Positions 35,755 through 48,508 of a DNA stretch of 64,000 bases are shown in pieces; position 1 is the stretch's first letter, and each line of letters begins with the position of its first letter. Source of the stretch: Physcia stellaris (lineage: Eukaryota; Ascomycota; Lecanoromycetes; Caliciales; Physciaceae); the NCBI GenBank assembly GCA_018902385.1, contig JABSSW010000012.1:310001-374000 (forward strand), written 5' to 3'. Position numbers and translations under genes: made by a program. Under the pieces are notes generated by a model. That model saw only the letters and a program-made list of their open reading frames with translations, had not been told where the DNA came from and made no database searches.

Positions 35755-37645
35755 GACAAAGATCAAGGCCTTCATTGCTGCTACATAAGTCACGCTTAGC
35801 TCCTCCTCTCATTTCATCTTATCTCAGTCAGATAATATAAGCCATTCAAAGCGTGTCTCTCTTATCCAGCTATTTCCCCAAGTTTTTTACCTGACTCACT
35901 CCTCTTCATCGCTCTTCATTTCGAACGGTAATGATGGCAAGATAGAGAGAAAGAAACTAGATCATCCAGCTAGGGGATATACCTCCCCGTAAACGGAAAA
36001 ATCCGTCTTCTTTGCCTACTCCTGTACCTGAATTACTGACACACTTCTTCGATGATGGATCGCCTTAGCTGGACTGCTTCCTCTTTCGTTTCTTGATCCT
36101 TTTGTGGGCTTCTGTTGTATAGTGCCGCGTACATTGGGCATAGTTTACCCCAAGACAAACCAGCCCCGCATCAGAGCTCCAGTATCTGCCTGTGCCCCAT
36201 AGACAGTCAAACAAAAGACCAATTTAATGCATATTGACGTTTGATCTCCCGGAAATAAATCATACATGCAGCGTGAAAGCATCGGATCAATTTTCCATCA
36301 TCTTCTGAACATTTTACTATGGGAGAAGTTGAGGAAACTGTAAAAGGCTGAGACGCAGCGCACCCTCCTTCACGGTACGCGCATCCCCTCACCCCGGAGA
36401 GACCCCCTGGAAGGAGTCTCGGAAGCCATCTCCAGCCAAAATTGGACTTCGCTATACAAGCCCGAGTTTTTGTTGGAGATACCCAGTCATGTCAGTGATT
36501 CATATCATCGATCGAAGATGAATGCAGAGATAAAATCCTGATTGATGCATTTTCTCGAGGGGAGATATCATATTCATCTATCTGCTGCCCTCTTCTTCTG
36601 TCTCTTACTTTCTTTCTTTCTGTCTGCCTTCAGCATGGGATCTCGCCTTCAGATCAAATCGGTCAAAATTGACGAGACGCTTGGTCACAATATATGGTGC
36701 GTAGATGGCGAATGGGATTCGAAAGTATCGCTGCGAATGCGGTGGGCGTGTGAGAAGTCTAAACATCTCACGGGAATCTCAATACTCATGTACGAAAAGG
36801 CTGCCAGTCAGCGCACGCTTCATATCGGTATGCGCACCCAACTTACCGGTACCCGCGCCTCCCTTTCCGGTATGTGCATCTTTCTTGTTCCAATCATACG
36901 ACTATACCACCTTTCTTTGTATGTGGTGTTGAGATTTTCGACATATGCAGCGGTGTTTCGGAAAAAGGTAATGGTCTGCATCGTCATCGACGAGCAATCC
37001 ATTTCGACCAAGCGCCTCGCCGCCATGGAGAACACGTCCAATGAGTATTGCAGTCATCCAATGCTTTCTCGACTTTTGGCCGGTATGATTGGAAGGCTAG
37101 ATCCTATGTAAAATATAGATAGGAAGTAGGTAAGAAGCAGATTGGTACTGTGAGAGACGAGAGATAGGCCCTTCGAAAATGCTTATTTCACATTCAATAA
37201 GGATTGTATTTCTGCGTTCATCTTGAATAATAACAGAAATTACTGAATTGATTGGGTATCTTCATCGAAAAAGTCCCTTTTGTATAGTGATATCGAAGTC
37301 TGGCCAGGGATAGGAGATGAAGGTCGGACAGCCTCCTGGGGCAGTTCCGGGAAAAGGGGGTGCGCATACCGGAAAGGAAGATGCGCTGACTGGTAGCCTA
37401 CAAAAATAACCGCTTTAGTGCACAATGAAGCTGGTCTCTCAGAAATCAATCATAAATGCGGAAGTGAGAGAATCGAAACAAGGTTTCATCATCTTTTGAA
37501 GATGCTACGATGAAGCAAATCAGAAAACTCAAAAGACGGAAAATTAGAGAGATCTTTTGGTGTGAGACATCGTCAAAAAATTAGACATTTTACGCATCCG
37601 AAGATGTTAGACACCTTGAAGATGTGCGCCTTGGATCTCTTCTGA
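35755..37645. other. Gene-poor region with short internal duplications
   Basis: Segments at about 36245-36325 and 37432-37515 align in direct orientation (GATCTCCCGGAAATAAATCAT versus GGTCTCTCAGAAATCAATCAT, then CATCATCTTYTGAA). Segments at about 36805-36850 and 37345-37390 align as an inverted pair (CCAGTCAGCGCA and GGTATGCGCACCC). A 189-codon plus-strand frame at 36542-37111 with a hydrophobic start is unrecognised and may be chance. Confidence 0.4.
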
Positions 37646-39339
37646 TCACTCCGCGATCGTTGTACTTCGCACCAAGGCTCTAATCCCTTTGGACCCCAGC
37701 TTCGGATACGCGACGTGGTAATCATGCCGAAATTCAACATCAGAGATATCGGTCTGGAACAATTCCATATCGTATCTAGCCACCGCAGCAAGCGCCAAGA
37801 ACATTTCCGCGTGGGCAAGATTGACACCGACGCAGTTCCTCCCGCCTTTATTGAATGCCATCTGGTATCTCCGTCTGTCGGTCCCCTCTCGTCCCAGCCA
37901 GCGCTCAGGCTTGAACGCCCATGGATCAGGGAAGATGGCTTCGTCTGTGTGCACGGAAAGGGTAGTCATGCTTACCGGGGTTCCGGCGGGGATTCGGTAC
38001 TCCTTGTATTGAAGGTCTTCGTCTGGGGCGATACGGCAGACTCGCGCCGTTACGCCGAAAGAAAGGCGATTTGCTTCAGCGATCACGGCGCTTAAATACG
38101 GAAGCTGCTCGAGCTCGGTCCAGGACGCGGAAGGAGGAACGGTGTTTAGTTCTGAGCGAACCCGATGCATGATTTCCGGGTTGGAAAGGAGATGGAAATG
38201 GGCGATGCCGATTGATTTGGCGGTCGATTCGGTCCCGGCCATGACGAGTAAAGTGCCTTCCTGCTCCAAGCGCGTCAGACTTTTCTCCGAGGGAGGCAGA
38301 ATTGCGCTATCTCGAAGTTCATAGAAGATCGAGCGTTTATCTTCTTTCTTGGATGAATCGTCGTCAAGCACTTCTTTGATTTCGGTACGAATGGCCTGAT
38401 TGTTGTCAGCATAGTCGCCGAGATGGTCATCTTCATGGTAACTTACCGTTGTAAATTCAACCATGTCGAGTACGCCGGGTGGCATTATGTGCTTTGCAAG
38501 AAAGAAGGGTAGTAGATCCAGCAGATCAACGATCCAAGGAAAATGCTGATTGAATTTTACACCGAGCAACAATTCTGATAAGTGAAGGCGCAGAGCTGAA
38601 GCTCGAAGTTCATCTTTGAGCAGGGAATTATCCTGTCCGAAGCTGTATTGAGAAACGACACTACTCTTTGCTTAGCCTTGAACTCACCCAGATATGGCTT
38701 CAAACCTACTCGTGCGCGAATGCATAGTATATATCCGACAAATTGATGGGCGTGCCATCGTTAGCGTGTCGGTCAAGCGAAGCACGTAGCAAATCAACCT
38801 TGCTAGAAATCATGGGCCCGAGAGCGACAACGCTTCGCTTGCTGAAGAACGGGTTGAGCGCTTCCCTTCTTTTACGATGCAATTCATGATTCATAGAGCC
38901 ACCAACGGACATCGGAACTTTCAACGTCCTCGTCTGAAAAGCGTATTTCTCACGCCGACGGTACGAAGGAGCGTAGATGTCGTCGAGGAAGTCCACATCT
39001 TGGACGTGAACTTCCCACGGAGATACTCGAATGATGGGGCCTTCGTCGCAATATCCTGTTAGAGTCGTTACAAGATTATGCCAATGCGTGTGGCTTACCA
39101 TATTCAGCATGTAGCTCCTTGATTTTCCAAATATATTGACCAGGTTTGACAACATCATAGTAGAATTCATACCAAGATGTAAGGGCAGCCAATCTTGGAC
39201 CAGGAATATGCGCGAGATCGGTGAAGAACAGTCTACGCAGTCCCTCGACGATTAGCCATAGTGGAAAGAGCAAGATGACAACAAGGATCAGTGTCGATGA
39301 TGCTTGCATATTAGGCATAGGATGGGTAGTGCTCGACAT
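37646..39339 (-). CDS. Cytochrome P450 (CYP65-like)
   Basis: The exon model is 39339-39099, 39055-38710 and 38642-37646, giving 527 residues with phases continuous. The protein has an N-terminal membrane anchor (TLILVVILLFPLWLIV), the hinge HIPGPRLAALTSWYEFYYD, a helix-I motif AGTEST, the ExxR motif as EANR, and the haem loop FNKGGRNCVGVNLAHAE with the Cys ligand. The pattern fits CYP65-type fungal P450s that hydroxylate secondary metabolites at the ER membrane. Intron 2 is awkward: using the GTAGGT donor at 38709 gives an in-frame protein, but the removed sequence still reads FEAISG just before a second, better GTGAGT donor, so a frameshift with a premature TAG is an alternative reading. No biosynthetic cluster surrounds it. 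Confidence 0.8.
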
Positions 39340-39879
39340 CTCTTTTCGAGGTATGGTGCAGTGATGGAGGTCTCGTGCCTGCTCGGAAATTTTACTCGGA
39401 GCGCGGGTCTTCGTAAAAAACCGTGTTTTAAACAGCGGCTGTAATAAACAAAATGAAGGGCTGTTCGCGAAGGAGGCGGGGGTTGTGTAGCAGGCAGGCT
39501 TTCAGCTCTGTAAGCTCCAGTAATGTCCCCTGCTCACATTAGTAAGGTCTGAGTCACACTTGAGACGCAACAGCCGGCGCTAAAGTACCATGGCTGGAAG
39601 GTTTTCACTGTTCGAGACTTACGCAACTGCTGCAAGGCGTACTCGTGATAATGTGTGATTTAATTACGAGATTCCGACATATTAGAACGCCTGCAGAGGA
39701 AAAGAACCGCTACTCCAGACAGAGCACCAACTGTATTATCAGCTCATCGCTGACACCGATTGCATCGGCCAGCCTTCGCCTGAAAATCTGAGCCAAGAAT
39801 GGTGTTTGAAATGCAGTTGTTCAGATCTTCAGGCCATAAAGTTTCGAAGCTTTGACGCTTAGAATCGCTGTCAAGAACC

Positions 39880-40468
39880 TCAAAAGTTTGTGACATCACC
39901 AAAAAGGATATATAGAAAAAGCGTAGAACAGAAATGAGATACTTCCAATAAACCATGGCGACGAGTGAGCCACATCGACATATAAGAATGCAGTAATTCA
40001 GGATGATCGGTACCGAGGGAAGATAGGAAGGAAAAAGCTCGTAGATAGTCATGATGGTGTTGGAGCCTGTCATCAGTATTCTGAAAAAGACAAGAAAAAG
40101 AGAACGATGTATCTGCTTACCGAATAGCATATGAAGATCAAAGCTATCCATACATCGACCGCAGATAGCAAGTCCTCTACAGCCCAAGAACCATAGAGAG
40201 CACTCAAGAACGCTTTTTGATCCGGATCAGGAAAATTATTGCTAGGGTCCACGGAACAATTGGCAAGCTAATAGAACGCTTGCTATCGTCACGTAGTAGA
40301 AACTGATATCCTACTTACTGGTACAGATGGGGGTTTCACGGGCTTCCTCGCCTCAATCCACGATGTTGGAAGTTCGAAGAGGTTAAGGTTGGCTGGGCTG
40401 GCACTGAAAGTCGGAGTGGGTTCGGACTTCTCTGCGCCGATGATCGGATAGTAACGGACGATGTTCGG
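39880..40468 (-). CDS. Hypothetical multi-exon gene, start unresolved
   Basis: Three open pieces join in phase 0 across GT-AG introns: about 40468-40319 (SASPANLNLFELPTSW), 40267-40121 (DPDQKAFLSALYGSWAVEDLL, ending in a hydrophobic VWIALIFICYS) and 40080-39880. The first piece has no Met, so a 5' exon is missing. An alternative frame of the last piece (SNTIMTIYELFPSYLPSVPI and a hydrophobic run) would make a membrane protein but does not join in phase. Unrecognised. Confidence 0.35.
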
Positions 40469-40469
40469 T

Positions 40470-41541
40470 CATTAAGGAAAGTGTTACGGGTCCTCAAATT
40501 CTTTGGACATTGAGGACGTCCTTTTTTTGGAATTCGAACACATCTTGAAGATATGTGTTCTTTGTGCATTGACATGAAGCCAGTACTGGGACGACAGCGG
40601 ACTAGAGCTATATCCGGGCGACTTTGAAAGGTCTCACCCAGCCTCGGGACAAAACATGTTTTACCTAACGGAAGGCTTCCATATTTTGTGTATCATACTA
40701 ATGCTGTAGTACTTCCTTCATATCTACTCGCGCCGCCGAGTCATTAATGATCCACCAATGAGGCAGGTAGGATTTTGATGAGTCTTATCAATCGGATTTG
40801 TTTCACTATTGATGAGTGCTGATTCAGAGGTTCAGTATCGAAGCACTACTAAATATTTTTGAAAGTCTTGTTCGTAGAATCGGGTGCGCTTTGCCGAATA
40901 TTGCTGAAATTCAAGGCCCACGCGAGCATGCTGGCTGTCCCATTGGTGGACCATTAAAGACTCGGCGGCGCAGGTATGTAAAAAGTATTTGCCGTTTTGG
41001 GTCTGGCCGACCCGTAATCCTCTCACTGAGCCCATGTAAGTCAGCAGAGCAACTTGCAGAGTCAACTGCTCTCTCTCTCTATCACTGGGCTATGGAGCGA
41101 AATCCTGCTAGCGAGATGAAAAGGAAGCCTACTCAGGTGAACAACGCCGAAGAAGATGCAAAATAGAAAGGGTGAGTGGGCCAGGGAAGGGACGAAGAGT
41201 AAATAAAAAAGACCTGATGCTATGGCCAGCTTCCTATTTAACAAAGCCCACCATTCCCATATCCTCTCATGTTGACTTTCCTGCAATAGTATCCAGTCTT
41301 ACATGGACGAACATATGCTGGCTGCTTGTCTCTCGTACATCCATTGCTACCAAACAGGGACTTCGGAACCATTCGTTGAGGCCATTGGCACATGGCATGA
41401 TGTGATACTCGAAGCTGAGCCCACAATTGCGCATCGAGGGTATCAGTAATCAGTCATCCGCCTTCCGTCTGAGAACTTGTTGGCCGCATTCGCAAAAGGA
41501 GGAGCGAGAGTAGTACAACTTCTCGAATCTTAAACCGACTG
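40470..41541. other. Intergenic region
   Basis: No gene recognised. Plus-strand frames at 40816-41166 and 41172-41405 have no coding signature. The region contains the 3' flank of the STAND-like gene. Confidence 0.4.
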
Positions 41542-43275
41542 TCACCACTTTTGGATTTCGGGCTGATGCCAGTCAATTTTGTAGAACAGGGAATATCGTT
41601 GTAAATTAATTCTTCTTTTCCAAATATTCCAGCGTTCTTCCAAATCCGCATCTTTTCTCACCATAAGCCATCCACTAGTGTCAACGGTGACGACAAGTCT
41701 GATCTTACACGAAGCTGTCGACACAACCTCAAGTATTGTCTCAAGGAGATCGGTCACGTCATCTTCGCCTGTGTTGCTGTCGTCATCATCGTCAAGTGGT
41801 GCTATACGATCAAGGCGATCGATGACGATGCAGACCTCATCAGAGCCAGTCCATCCTCTGAGAAGATCTTGCAGGGTCTCTGTCCTTGGACGAATGCTGT
41901 GCCTAATATCATCTTGAATTTTCTGACGGGTTTGCGAGAAATATTCGTCATCCCAAAGAAGGATTTGAAGGATGAACCGTGAAAGACATAGATTAAACGG
42001 CTCTTTCCTGTTGCTATGCCTCGATGCTTCATCCCTGCACGCGGAGTGAAACAGAATCCTGCTTGTACCTCCTGACCTCTGCCCTGACTGATACAGCTCT
42101 GCAATCTCAGTAGTTATGGGGGAGAGCCAGCATAAGTTGCGCCCGGTATCATATCCATCGAAGTTCAAACCACTCAAAACAACTAACGACGATTGAGTGG
42201 TTTCTTCTGATAATTTATAGAAGTGGTGGTCTTTCAGGAGGTTAAGGCTGATCTGTTGGAGTTGTTTTGTAGCTTTCCTGCGAACAGATTCCACGAAGGA
42301 GTTGGCATGAAGGGTTCTACAGTTTGCCATCATGCTATCAGAATCGACGATATCCCAGCTAATACCGAGTTCTCTGGCCATCTGCGCGGATTCGTCATTT
42401 TTTTGTTGGGCCAATCTTTCTAAGCCTTGTCAGCATTGCAAATGCTAGCATTGCTCGACTGGCGTACTTTCCAAGTCTTTGGTTTGGTTAGCATAGGCGT
42501 GCACAAGAAGTGCATTTCCCTCGGAGACTACTTCATGGATGGCTTTCTTGATCTCATCAGCCTTGATATCAATGTAGAGCGTTGGTGGACGTCGGATTGC
42601 CTGCCACAGGCGTACTAATACAGCCGTCAAGCTTTCCTTGTGGTTTATTCCGCGTTTGAAGACTCACGATAAGGGGGTCGCGCGTAATACTCTGCAGAGT
42701 CTACCGCCAACTCTCCGATTCCTAGATATACATCTGCAAGGAAGGTTTCCATCCTCGACGAGGTCGGATGGGCATCGGAATAGAGGCTCAAGCGTCCAGT
42801 AACGCCCATCCACGACTTCGTGAGCTCTTCGAAAATGGAAGTTATCGCCTTCTCACGGCCTTGCTTGTTCTCGCCAACCTATGATATATCAGCAAAAGAG
42901 GGGCGCAATGCACGAGTCAGCCGAAGATGGAATTCCCACCTGAAGAAGAACCGACAGTGCGCCGGTGACCAGCGTGCCGTACTGCTTGTCAACACCTTTA
43001 GCAATCTCGTTCAGTCCAGAGTAGGCTTTCATGAACTGGGAGAGAGTTGACATGAATTTTTGTAAAGTAGGGCCAGTTTTTACCAAGGGCAGTCTGTTAC
43101 CACGCCGTCTATCGAGCTTCAATTTTTGCTCTTGAACCTCGACGACAGCATAATTTGCAAGAAGTTGTAAAGCCTTGCTGTCTTGTGTAATCTTTTGCTG
43201 CTTGGAAATTCTGCTCAATTTTGCTGCTATGGCTGCCTCACGGGCTTTTCGAGAATCCCCGCCAGTAATAGACAT
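41542..43275 (-). CDS. STAND/NACHT-related fungal protein (DUF7708-like N-terminus), no P-loop
   Basis: Four exons, 43275-42940, 42878-42668, 42614-42468 and 42425-41542, give 525 residues, all borders GT-AG and in phase. The first 230 residues are helical and match the N-terminal domain common in fungal NACHT/ankyrin proteins (LSQFMKAYSGLNEIAKGVDKQ, then FEELTKSWMGVTGRL, METFLADVYLGIGELA, LRLWQAIRRPP). The C-terminal half keeps a Walker-B-like strand (EVCIVIDRLDRI) and a later strand KIRLVVTVDTSGW. Where a GxxGxGK P-loop would be expected it reads VVLSGLNFDGYDTGRN. Such proteins belong to the NOD-like signalling repertoire of fungi. Without a P-loop it may bind no nucleotide and act as a partner or regulator; this is inference. 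Confidence 0.75.
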
Positions 43276-44627
43276 TAGCTGATAAAGCGATCTTGGCGTC
43301 GGCTACTCACCTGCTCGTTGAAAATTAAACCGCTCGTGGATCATCTATAAAATCTGTCAGTTAAGATGAATCCGAGATAACCCAGTGGACTCTGTCGAGA
43401 AACATTATGGCACGGCCTGCGGCTCAAGTAACACAGTAATTGGCACTTCATCCATTTCAATTGCGGCTGAAGCTTTGTCTAGTGTCTAATAGTAGATGCA
43501 TCCACTTCTCCCAACCGAAGTCTTTGGAAAGCCTAGCGACATCGAATGACACGTTCTCCATGCTCATTGGTGCAAGCTCAAGCAACCTAAGCGCCTTCAT
43601 GCAGTCAAATGCACACACAAGCTGACATTGCGCCATCATTGATGCACAGATAAGCGCTAAAGTGATCTACAAGGCTGAAAGATGAGCCTCGTTGAAGAGG
43701 AGGATGAAGAATTGTTTGGGGACAGACGCGCTAATTTCCTATTGGGCACTTTTAATTGTTCGACGGGCCGACCCTAAGCGAATCCCGTTCATTGGCATAA
43801 AGTACTGGCACGCTAGCAATGGTTCTTCGGAGGCAGTGCGCCCGAAATCCCTCTGTGCGGTGGTGAGAAGAACTCAAGCATACCAATAGAGAAACTTCCT
43901 TGTACACCTTCATCACCTACCTGTCGTTCCTATCTACATCACGTGTAGTGATGAAGCTCTTTGATCTGTTCGAATTAGGTAGTCGGCGTCCACAGCCCCC
44001 TCGCCACCCCCCAATTACTGGAGAAATTCGTCTTTGAAGAAATCGCAGTATTCAACCGTCCAGTCATTGGCATCAAGGCTGTCGATAAGGCGCTTTTCCG
44101 AAACACTGGAACTCCGCAGGAACTAAGCAGCGAGCTGGATAGAGCCTTTCCCACCTACTCAACTGCAAAGCGCCCGTTTCAGACATTATTGCATTGCCAT
44201 TGCCTACTGGAAATCCAGACTCCTGGTATAACGCAGACGCCTGACATGATACACATCAGAGGACGGTTCGGCGCTACCAGGTGACACATTCAATCCCGCT
44301 AGTTGACCAAGCCCACGGCGTAGGCTACCTCCTTCCGTGCATAATGGCTACGTCGCATGCCAAAACCACGCAACATGCAGAAGCTCAAAGCTGGGGCCAG
44401 TATTGGTTCGCGGACATTCTATTTAAGCTAGGTAAAATCTCAAAGGAAGACATATTCCGTGAGGGTTTCCGCATAACTTTCCAAGATCTCTGTAGAATTC
44501 TCATATTCACTGACTTAACAAGCCTGCCTACTATTTCTGCCTGGCACCATTGACCCTTGACAGTTTAATTCGTGAATTGCAAGATTAATAATCAAGAGGG
44601 GCAACCTCAACACTGACTTACAACAGA
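43276..44627. other. Intergenic region with a probable gene relic at 43.95-44.55 kb
   Basis: Around 43998-44250 one plus-strand frame reads like conserved protein (LEKFVFEEIAVFNRPVIG, DKALFRNTGTPQELS). After a frame change another reads WGQYWFADILFKLGKI and FREGFRITFQDL (44390-44510). The two could be halves of one gene with frameshifts. I cannot name the family. Confidence 0.35.
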
Positions 44628-47183
44628 ATGGATACGTCAATCACCAGCTCCAATAAGACGGCTTGTTTAGAAGGCATGAATCACAAGGTAGGTGCAGCCC
44701 ACCGACAGTAATCGTGCAATCACCAAAGAATTTATCCCTAGTCATTGCCCGAGATACAAGGTCAGACCAAAAATGACTCGGCGAACAATGAGGGCACGGA
44801 AGGAGATACAACATCCAAGCTGAGAGAGCAAGAGCCTGGAGCAACAAGTAGCAACAATGACCATGCGCAGAATCCGAATCCCAGAGTTCGCTACATCAAA
44901 AGCGAGGTTAATGACAGTGGCGGTCATCACGAAGTGCCGGGCACGCGGACAACAACAACAAATAGTAGCCCTCAAGAAGACTCCAACATTGCATTTGTTG
45001 TTAAGGAATTCTGGAACAAGGGAAAGACCAAGGAAAAAACCACCGTAACAATCAAAGGAGAAGATCTACGCAAAGTCATGTACGATGTTATGGGCAACCT
45101 ACTCGAACATTATCAGTACAGGAACTGGGTAGCGCAAGAGCAAACGATCGATGAGGCTGTGAACGAGCTGTGGTACTGGAACGAACTCTCCGGCGCAGCC
45201 AGATCCTCCAGTGGTAGTAAACAGGGACGAGAAGACTTACAGCTCTTACTTGATCACCTCTCCGATCTACAGCTCGAAGACGTGAAACTTGTGAAATCGA
45301 TTGGATCGGTGACCAAAATCTTTGCAAAGGATCTTTGGTGCTTATTTAGACCCGGAACGCTAGTGATTGCGAAGCCATATCAGGACGAGCCGCAGTTGTT
45401 CCGAGTCCATAATTGCGAGTTCAAGGATGGAGTTGACGAAAAGGTGTTCGTTGTGATCGCTTGGGCTTTCAGTTGGACTGGGACCGAGCTTATCCAGGAA
45501 TACTACAAGTTTATCGTCCAAGAGTATAGCAAGGACAACAAGGAGATAACGATTACTGATCTGCCTTGTTACCCTCTCCAATACTACAAGAACAGCGAAG
45601 GAGCTTATGGGCCCGAGGCTGTAGAAGGTCTGAAAAGTAAGCTGCTCACGAGAGGTCGGGCGTTTCACGACCTGTGCAGAGAATCAGTTTATGGGAGGCA
45701 ACACACCTACGATGGAGAGCTCCTCACGGACGATGTCGACGAAAAGTCCTACCTCTTCAATGTGAGTATAGCTATACAATCAGGCGACAACGTGAAAACT
45801 GACGGTTGAGGAACAAAGATAACCGAACATCGGATTAAGAAACAGACGGCAAGTACTCTTTTGATGAATCTAATCCTCATTATTGACACATTCCAGATCA
45901 AAAGCGATATTATGATCGATTTCACAGCCTACAAGCGATACGTTCCCAGCGGCAAATGTGCTCTAGGTAGCTTATTACCTGTTCATGTTGTTGCGTGCAG
46001 TTGCCAGCTGTGCTTCGACGAAAGCAATAATTGCACTCAATGGATGCAGAGATTCGCTGAAAAGGCTGCCGGCAATGATTCATCAGCCGAAAACAACAAT
46101 CACCTGCTGCTTCCGGCCAGACTACTTGGTTATTGTTTCAACACAAAGGTCTGGGCCCAGTTTCATGTGGATAGAGTTGGGCCTATTGACACACCAGATG
46201 CGGCTAAAGCAGATAGCATGATGCGTAAGCTTGTATTTCCGGAAGATTCGGATAGCGTCAAGAAAGATCTCAAAGTCCTCATCGAGCATCATGGCAGCAC
46301 GAGTGTTCCTCTGATAGTAGATCCGATTAAAGGCAAAGGGGCTGGTCTGGTCGTGCTGCTTCATGGTAAGAGCGATCTGCATCGGTTGATACAGAGACTA
46401 TCCTGACTTATTCCGAAGGTCCTCCCGGTGTAGGGAAGACGCTTACGGCAGAAACTCTCGCGAAGTGTGCGGGCAAGCCTCTCTACGTTGTGGGTGCAAG
46501 TGACATTGGCTTAAACGCGAAAGCTGCCGAAGTAACCCTCGGCCACCTATTTGAGCTCGCCGAGAGATGGAGCGCTGTCCTTCTTATGTGAGTCATGGGT
46601 TGAATAGGTGATACTGCGTGTGCTGATATGATCAAAAGTGACGAGGCAGATGTGTTTCTTGACTCGCGTGGGACGAAAGGCGAAGGGGATCTGACCAAGA
46701 ACGCCCTCGTCTCCGGTTAGTGAGCCGAGATTCATTCTACCGCTAAGGCTGACGACACTAGTTATGCTCCGAGTACTCGAGTATTTCAAAGGCATCTTGA
46801 TAATGACCACGAACAGGGTGATGACTTTTGATGTTGCCATGTTGTCTCGATGTCACTATGCCGTTAATTTCAAATCTCTTACATTGAAGCAAGAGAAAGA
46901 AATCTGGCAGGGCTACGTTCGTCAGCTGACAGATCAAAACTCCTCTAAGAAGTCCGAGATCCAGAGGTGGGTTGAGCAAGTCACCAAGAAGCCAACAAAG
47001 TTGAGTGGCCGGGAGATCAGAAATTTGTTTACGACTGCTCAGACCCTGGCGCAGGCAGAGCCTAATAAGAAAGTCACGACGAAGCATCTGGAACGCGTTT
47101 ACGATCGACTCATGGAATTTACTGAGGCGATGGAGAAAAATAAGACTACGCAGCAGGCGCTGCTCAATGCTTCGTACTCCTAG
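44628..47183 (+). CDS. AAA+ ATPase with DUF7025-like N-terminal region
   Basis: Six exons, 44628-44687, 44742-45761, 45897-46365, 46419-46587, 46639-46715 and 46762-47183, give 738 residues with every phase consistent. The first exon is only 20 codons (MDTSITSSNK); it is needed because the next frame has no ATG before an acceptor at 44741. The N-terminal half has the fungal pre-AAA region (LWCLFRPGTLVIAK, FTAYKRYVPSG). The ATPase core has Walker A GPPGVGKT, split just before it by intron 3, Walker B as AVLLIDEADVF across intron 4, a sensor-1-like TTNR and a lid region. It falls in the fungal AAA group loosely related to Cdc48/Bcs1-type unfoldases. The role is unknown. It lies beside the STAND-like gene, divergently arranged. 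Confidence 0.85.
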
Positions 47184-48508
47184 GTGGAGGTGTAGCATGA
47201 GTGTGATCTTGAGATAACAGCAAAACCCAGTGTAATGTCCATTTTATTAGTGTTCTGATGGTCTTTATAACCCATCTCCTACCTTCTATCTTTAGGAAAT
47301 TTCCTGACTGCCACGTTGTTGACATGCGGAACGAAGACCTAGTACAACACAAGTCCTGATTTGGGGAAATCGGTACGAAGCGCATCTCTAGGCAAGCCAT
47401 CCTTTAAGCGAATGAAGAACAAATCGAAATACAGAGGAGCAAGGAGCCGGTTCGAGGATTCGAAGTATCAAGTCTGAAGGTTTCTCCTGCCCGTAAGGCC
47501 ATCCAAACTTTCTTCGGCGCGAGACTCACGGGCAATGTCAGTAGTGTCTGATAGTAATTTTCGTCTTCGACTCTCGGACGGTCCACCGCGAGTCAATATC
47601 CGTAGAACAGGTCTCGTGACTGAATGGATGTGGTTATTTCCCTCGCGAGCATGTGGAAGTCGAGTGCAAAGTTCTGGAGTGATTTCCATGTGCTCACAAC
47701 ACAACTCGAGCTGAAGTCTATGAACCTCAAATATTTCTACGGATATCTTTTGCCAAGCGCAGTTTGCAGAAGCGAAGTGTGGCAGTTGATATGCGGACGT
47801 AAGAGCATACGTAACTTGTACTTCTTAGTATCTTCTAGCGCACAGATCCAAGGACTTAGTGCCGGGTCGAGCGAGTCAGGGGGCCTTCAGGGTCCTTCTC
47901 AGGGTCCTTTCAGGGTCTTCTCAGGGTCCAAAGAAGGCGTAAAAATAGAGATGAGGTGGATCAAGATCAATCTCCCGCCATCGAAACTTCCCAAAGCAGT
48001 CCCTTCTTGACCTCTTACCTGCCACTTCCCGCAAACAGAAGCATTTTCGAGCTCCCCATTGCTCCGGTCCTTGCTTGTCCGTAGTAGCTCCTTTCCCAAC
48101 AGGAAGTCCTACGCTGAAGCTGCAATAGTCTCCTCGATCTTGTCTCTGCTCGCTTCACAAGCGCATAAACTCTCATCATGGCTTCCTCTCGCCCGCCAAT
48201 GACTCGCGTCCTAGAGCATACCAAGACCCACGCCTTCTGTTCTCGATTTGCCTTGGCTAAGCCAAAGTCTTGGTCCTATGCGAGGGATGTCGAGCTACTC
48301 TAGTACTCAACAGCACCACCCTGTCCAACAACGTGTGCTCGCCTCCGGAAAATCTTGCGAGTGTGGCTGATGTCGATCTCGAATCTACCCCTTTGGACCC
48401 TGACTGAATGTTGTGAATCAACGCTACCCCTACCGGAAATGTCTCCTGATAGCATTTCACCACCTACCCTCGCAACCTTCCTCATCCTACGTCACGGCAA
48501 CAATCACT
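47184..48508. other. Intergenic region upstream of the desaturase
   Basis: No gene recognised. Near 47878-47930 the sequence has four close copies of a CAGGGTCCTTCT / CAGGGTCTTCT unit. The desaturase promoter should lie in the last few hundred bases. Confidence 0.45.

Noticed and set aside
36542-37111. Secreted protein gene on the plus strand
   Set aside because: The hydrophobic start is there, but the rest has no coding character or splice support and overlaps internal duplications.
44745-44747. TTG start codon for the AAA ATPase
   Set aside because: A TAG just upstream is the end of an intron; a 20-codon exon with an ATG at 44628 joins in phase.
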